In this document: positions 14,129 to 17,222 of the stretch, in pieces
How positions within the stretch are numbered: the first letter of the stretch is position 1
How the letters are laid out: the number at the start of each line of letters is the position of its first letter
Source: an uncultured Candidatus Melainabacteria bacterium
GTDB taxonomy: Bacteria > Cyanobacteriota > Vampirovibrionia > Gastranaerophilales > Gastranaerophilaceae
Length of the DNA stretch: 17,222 nucleotides
Assembly: GCA_934692625.1 (NCBI GenBank)
Contig: CAKUUC010000020.1
Span: forward strand, 1 to 17,222
Direction: 5' to 3'
Made by a program: the position numbers and the translations under genes
The notes under the pieces: generated by a model
Told to the model about the DNA's origin: nothing
The model's input: the letters and a program-made list of their open reading frames with translations, nothing else
The model's database searches: none

Positions 14129-15361
14129 CTAAATCTTTTCTAAAAACTTAGTTAATGCTATTTTCACGTGGGAATAATTCAACCCACCCTGCATATAAGC
14201 GACATAAGGTGCTCTCATCGGACCATCGGCAGAAAGTTCAATAGTCGAACCTTCGACAAAAGTTCCTCCTGCCATAATAACTTGGTCTTCATACCCAGGA
14301 ATATACTCAGGAACCGGTGTCACATAACCATTAACAGGCGACAAAGACTGAATTGTGCGACAGAATTGCTCTAACGGCTCAGGAGCACCAAATGTAATAT
14401 TTTGAATAATATCAGTTCTTTTTTCATCAAATTTTGGAGTTGAATTATAACCGATTTCATCAAAAATTTTCGCAGCCAAAACAGCACCTTTAACTGCATC
14501 TGCAACAACAGAAGGTGCCATAAACAAACCTTGGAAAATCAATCTGTGCTGATTAAACATTGCTCCGCCTTCTGAACCAATTCCTGGAGCAGTCAATCTA
14601 TTTGCAGAACGTTCTACATACAACTCTTTTCCTGCAATATATCCACCGGCTTCGACAATTCCACCACCTGCATTTTTAATCAAAGAACCTGCCATCAAAT
14701 CTGCACCGACTTCAGTTGGTTCTTTACTATCAACAAATTCGCCATAACAATTATCCACAAAACAAATACATTCCGGATTTTTTGCCTTAACTACTTTGCA
14801 AATCTTTTCAATAACCTCTATAGACAAAGATTTTCTTGTAGAATACCCCTTCGAACGTTGAATCAAAACCATTGTAGTTGAGTCATCAACCATTTCTTCT
14901 AATTTTTTAAAATCAATATCTGTATCGTTCAACAATGGAACTTCATCATACAATACACCATTTCCGATTAAAGAAGCTCTTTTTGTTTCTTCATCACCCA
15001 TGGTTCCGATAACTTCTTGCATTGTATCGTAAGGAGTTCCGGCAACAGATAAAAGCTTGTCTCCATATTTCAAATTTCCAAACAATGCGCAAGCCAAAGT
15101 ATGAGTACCGGAAGCAAAATGAATTCTAACAAGCGCTTTTTCGGTTTTAAAAACACTTGCAAAAACTTTATCCAAAACTTCACGACCCAAATCATCATGC
15201 CCATATCCTGAAACAGTATAAAAATGTTCCGGCGCTACTCGATTTTCAATAAAAGCATTCAGAACTTTTTCTTGATTAAAATCTCTTATTTCTTCAATAA
15301 TTTCAAACTCTTTTTGCAAAGATTTTTCCGCATTTTTTATAATATTTTTAGAATTTTCCAT
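14129..15361 (-). CDS. PLP enzyme, methionine gamma-lyase / 'aluminium resistance' family
   Basis: This 410-residue protein belongs to the fold-type I PLP family often annotated 'methionine gamma-lyase family' or 'aluminium resistance protein' (YnbB-like). Signature blocks are SGYGHDDLGREVLDKVFA (51-68), RIHFASGTHTL (79-89), SVAGTPYDTMQEVIG (105-119), FVDNCYGEF (201-209; Asp203 would contact the PLP ring nitrogen) and MAGSLIKNAGGGI (223-235; Lys229 is the expected Schiff-base lysine). The length is normal for the family. GAGGGA sits 8 bases before the ATG. The physiological substrate of this family is not well settled, and the neighbours (nonulosonate genes on one side, glucan phosphorylase on the other) do not clarify it. 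There is no clear terminator in the 79 bases separating it from neuA, so co-transcription is possible. Confidence 0.92.
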   Translation of the reverse strand: MENSKNIIKNAEKSLQKEFEIIEEIRDFNQEKVLNAFIENRVAPEHFYTVSGYGHDDLGREVLDKVFASVFKTEKALVRIHFASGTHTLACALFGNLKYGDKLLSVAGTPYDTMQEVIGTMGDEETKRASLIGNGVLYDEVPLLNDTDIDFKKLEEMVDDSTTMVLIQRSKGYSTRKSLSIEVIEKICKVVKAKNPECICFVDNCYGEFVDSKEPTEVGADLMAGSLIKNAGGGIVEAGGYIAGKELYVERSANRLTAPGIGSEGGAMFNQHRLIFQGLFMAPSVVADAVKGAVLAAKIFDEIGYNSTPKFDEKRTDIIQNITFGAPEPLEQFCRTIQSLSPVNGYVTPVPEYIPGYEDQVIMAGGTFVEGSTIELSADGPMRAPYVAYMQGGLNYSHVKIALTKFLEKI

Positions 15362-15440
15362 ACTTAATATCCCTCATTCGTAATAATAAAATATTACAAA
15401 CAGGTAAAAAAAGAAATATTTTTGCAACAAGAAACCAAAT

Positions 15441-16112
15441 CTACTCGTTATATTTTTTCATTAAGTTTTCAACCAACAAAAAGTCATCGGGTTCATCAAT
15501 CTCAACTGCAGTATATTCAGGCATTGGGTATACCGAAATTTTACCGGATAATCTGTTTTTGTCGTTCAAAATATTCCCAACTGAATTTATATAACATGCA
15601 CCGTTTTCCATCATCAGCCCTTCAAATTCCTGACGTCTTGGTCTGTTTTTGTAATCATAATTTAGAGATTTACCATCTTTAGTCCAGAAAAATCTTTTTG
15701 TATTAACGCAAGACAATGCAGAATTTGCACCATCTTTTTTCATTTTCTCATACATTTGTTCAATATGAATTGACTTTAGAAGTGGCGAAGTTGCTTGAAT
15801 TAAAAAGAAATTATCGGAATTATTTAATTTTACAAATTCCAAATATTCAAGCATAACACTTTCCGTTGACGAAGTATCTTGAGCATTTTCCTCTTTACGA
15901 TTGTAAATTTCGACCTTATCAAACTCGAAATCTTTAACAACATTTTTAATTTCTTCACTATCAGTTGCAATAATTACTTTATCAATACATTTTGCATCAT
16001 TTGCCGCTTTTGCTGTCCAATAAACAAGAGGCTTTCCTGATAGAAACTTAATATTTTTCAGTGGAATCGATTTACTACCACCGCGAACAGGAATAAAAGC
16101 AATATTTGTCAT
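15441..16112 (-). CDS. neuA: CMP-nonulosonate cytidylyltransferase (NeuA-like)
   Basis: NeuA-type enzymes couple a nonulosonic acid (sialic, legionaminic or pseudaminic acid, or Kdn) to CMP, using CTP, before transfer to surface glycans. The 223-residue protein shows the nucleotide-binding loop IPVRGGSKSIPLKNI (7-21), IIATDSEE (47-54), LIQATSPLL (104-112), RPRRQEFEGLMMENGACYI (157-175) and VEIDEPDDF (203-211) with metal-binding type Asp206/Asp209. The domain is the single cytidylyltransferase fold, with no fused hydrolase domain. It follows neuB by 9 bases: the neuB stop TAG is part of the neuA ribosome binding site TAGGAGG, so the two are translationally linked. The sugar specificity cannot be read from sequence. 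Confidence 0.87.
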   Translation of the reverse strand: MTNIAFIPVRGGSKSIPLKNIKFLSGKPLVYWTAKAANDAKCIDKVIIATDSEEIKNVVKDFEFDKVEIYNRKEENAQDTSSTESVMLEYLEFVKLNNSDNFFLIQATSPLLKSIHIEQMYEKMKKDGANSALSCVNTKRFFWTKDGKSLNYDYKNRPRRQEFEGLMMENGACYINSVGNILNDKNRLSGKISVYPMPEYTAVEIDEPDDFLLVENLMKKYNE

Positions 16113-16121
16113 TTTATCCTC

Positions 16122-17015
16122 CTATTTTACCAAATCAGCAATGTGTTTTAATTTCTTACGCTGAACTTCTTCGATATCAAGAATTTCTTTTGATTTTGGA
16201 GTAAGTGCTTTATGAACTTGTCTTAAATCTCTCGCCAATTTTTGCAAACCTTGAGGTTCAAGAGATGCAGCGTGATCAGTACCTTTCCACGTTCTATCAA
16301 GAGTAAAATGTCTTTCAAAATATGTTGCGCCAAGTGCTAAAGCGGCGACATCAACAGCAATACCCAAATGATGACCAGAAAACCCAATGCCTTTGACCAT
16401 ATCACCATAAGCTTCTTTTAATCTGGTAATTTCATTCAAACAAATATCTTCAAACGGTACAGGATATCCTGATGTGCAAGCATAAATTACTAAATCTTTT
16501 GTTCTATTTTTCTCTTTGAAAAATTCAATAATTTTTCGCTCTTCCTCGTGAGTTGTCATACCAAAAGAAATGTGAATTTCTCCAGAATAGTTATCTCTCA
16601 AATATTCCAACATTTCAAAATTCAAATTACTTGCTGATGGGATTTTTATAAGCTTTGGATTTAAACTTGCAATCTCTTTTGCTGCCGTCAAATCCCAAGT
16701 TGAAGTTGAATAGATAAGATTTTCTTCTTCACACCATGATTTTAGTTGCTTGTGTTGTTCAAGATTAAACTCTAAAAATTCACGATGTTCACCGTAAGTT
16801 TCGCCATAACTGTTTATAGGATTTGGATGCGGAGCATTATATTCTTCAGAAGATAAAAGTTCTTTATTTGTTCTCTTTTGAAACTTTACAACATCAATAT
16901 AAGAATTTTCATTTAATAACTTAAAAGTTCCCAAAAGTTTTATCATTTTATGAGCAATATTCATATCACCTTTGTGATTACACCCAATTTCAGCAATAAC
17001 TACAGGTTTTTGCAT
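16122..17015 (-). CDS. neuB: NeuB-type nonulosonate synthase lacking the SAF domain
   Basis: NeuB enzymes condense phosphoenolpyruvate with a hexosamine or hexose (ManNAc for sialic acid, other sugars for legionaminic/pseudaminic acid) to make a nine-carbon acid. The 297-residue product has the TIM-barrel motifs AEIGCNHKGDMNIAHKM (8-24), VKFQKR (43-48), KIPSASNLNF (124-133), GFSGHHLGI (211-219) and FERHFTLD (233-240), with His215 and His236 matching the metal ligands. The barrel is followed only by a short tail (LDIEEVQRKKLKHIADLVK) where usual members of about 340-350 residues continue into an antifreeze-like SAF domain. There is no sign of a frameshift: the reading frame stops cleanly inside the neuA ribosome binding site. 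AAGGAGA precedes the ATG. It is the first gene of the neuB-neuA pair. Confidence 0.88.
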   Translation of the reverse strand: MQKPVVIAEIGCNHKGDMNIAHKMIKLLGTFKLLNENSYIDVVKFQKRTNKELLSSEEYNAPHPNPINSYGETYGEHREFLEFNLEQHKQLKSWCEEENLIYSTSTWDLTAAKEIASLNPKLIKIPSASNLNFEMLEYLRDNYSGEIHISFGMTTHEEERKIIEFFKEKNRTKDLVIYACTSGYPVPFEDICLNEITRLKEAYGDMVKGIGFSGHHLGIAVDVAALALGATYFERHFTLDRTWKGTDHAASLEPQGLQKLARDLRQVHKALTPKSKEILDIEEVQRKKLKHIADLVK

Positions 17016-17033
17016 ACAAATCTCCTTCTATTC

Positions 17034-17083
17034 CTTCCTTTTTTATTATTTTATTGTAAACACAAAACAAATAAAAAAGGAAG
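17034..17083. terminator. AT-rich inverted repeat between pilin-like gene and neuB
   Basis: Perfect 14-base arms CTTCCTTTTTTATT (17034-17047) and AATAAAAAAGGAAG (17070-17083) enclose a 22-base AT-rich loop. It lies 37 bases past the pilin-like stop and 18 bases before neuB. It could terminate the upstream gene, although the stem has few GC pairs and no separate U-run. The loop contains TACAAT, which could also serve as a -10 for neuB. Confidence 0.45.
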
Positions 17084-17120
17084 TGAAGAAATAACTTAAC
17101 ACATAAACCTACTTTTGCTT

Positions 17121-17222
17121 CTAATATTTCATATTCTTTTCTGTCAAAATTTTATAGGTACACCCAAGACCTGATTTATCCAACGCGCAAGTATTATCGT
17201 GATAACTACCACTGAGCCCGTC
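17121..17222 (-). CDS. C-terminal fragment of a possible type IV pilin-like protein (runs off window)
   Basis: The minus strand is open from the window edge to a TAG at 17121-17123, giving 33 residues: DGLSGSYHDNTCALDKSGLG followed by CTYKILTEKNMKY. Two Cys separated by eight residues, then an aromatic/Lys-rich end, resemble from memory the C-termini of pilin or pseudopilin proteins of gut Melainabacteria, where a C-terminal disulfide loop is common. The N-terminus that would prove this (a prepilin peptidase site) is outside the window. The stop is followed by the inverted repeat at 17034-17083, as expected for a gene end. Confidence 0.5.
   Translation of the reverse strand, partial: DGLSGSYHDNTCALDKSGLGCTYKILTEKNMKY

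Noticed and set aside
15422..15682. An 86-codon plus-strand frame across the neuA end
   Set aside because: It is antisense to neuA, has no ribosome binding site, and its translation lacks protein-like features.
1..17222. tRNA or rRNA genes, insertion sequences, phage genes, toxin-antitoxin or defence systems
   Set aside because: I looked on both strands for cloverleaf arms, conserved rRNA words, transposase or integrase motifs and nuclease/helicase motifs outside SecA, and found none I could support.

Overview
The window is AT-rich, gene-dense bacterial DNA, mostly coded on the minus strand. The likely source is a low-GC, diderm, gut-type bacterium. Candidatus Gastranaerophilales (Melainabacteria/Vampirovibrionia) fits best: there is a large AsmA-like envelope protein, a pilin-like C-terminus at the right edge, nonulosonate sugar genes, and a small protein with a lineage-flavoured N-terminus (QTSFNGIYLK). 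No rRNA or marker phylogeny is available here, so this assignment is an inference.

Layout, left to right. (1) 1-954 has no gene. A strong leftward promoter (TTGACA/TAAGAT) sits at the very edge, and 322-925 holds a packed series of unrelated palindromic repeats. (2) 955-2013 is a pair of unrecognised minus-strand genes, probably one operon. (3) 2146-2188 is a long hairpin terminator, followed by secA (2202-4874), whose product lacks the usual C-terminal zinc-binding tail. (4) 5001-5030 is a terminator; 5035-8799 encodes a 1254-residue AsmA-like inner-membrane-anchored protein; 8896-10383 encodes a double-PAS histidine-kinase-like protein whose ATP-binding motifs look eroded. (5) 10384-10694 is a divergent intergenic region with a G-free CTACTAC-rich stretch and an intrinsic terminator, i.e. 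a possible small RNA or leader, just before tsaD on the plus strand (10695-11762) and a small lineage-type gene (11812-12153). (6) A bidirectional terminator separates these from an alpha-glucan phosphorylase homologue (12229-13923) that has Ser where the PLP-binding Lys should be. (7) 14129-15361 is a PLP enzyme of the methionine gamma-lyase/'aluminium resistance' family. (8) 15441-17015 is a tight neuB-neuA pair for making and activating a nonulosonic (sialic-type) acid; the NeuB lacks the C-terminal SAF domain. (9) 17121-17222 is the C-terminal end of a gene that runs off the window and may encode a type IV pilin-like protein.

The core is ordinary housekeeping (protein export by SecA, t6A tRNA modification by TsaD, storage-glucan metabolism) combined with envelope and surface functions (AsmA-like protein, nonulosonate activation, pilin-like protein). 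The least ordinary items are the repeat cluster, the leader RNA candidate before tsaD, and three enzymes missing hallmark residues or domains (the phosphorylase, the histidine kinase and NeuB). I found no convincing complete new multi-gene defence or mobile system.
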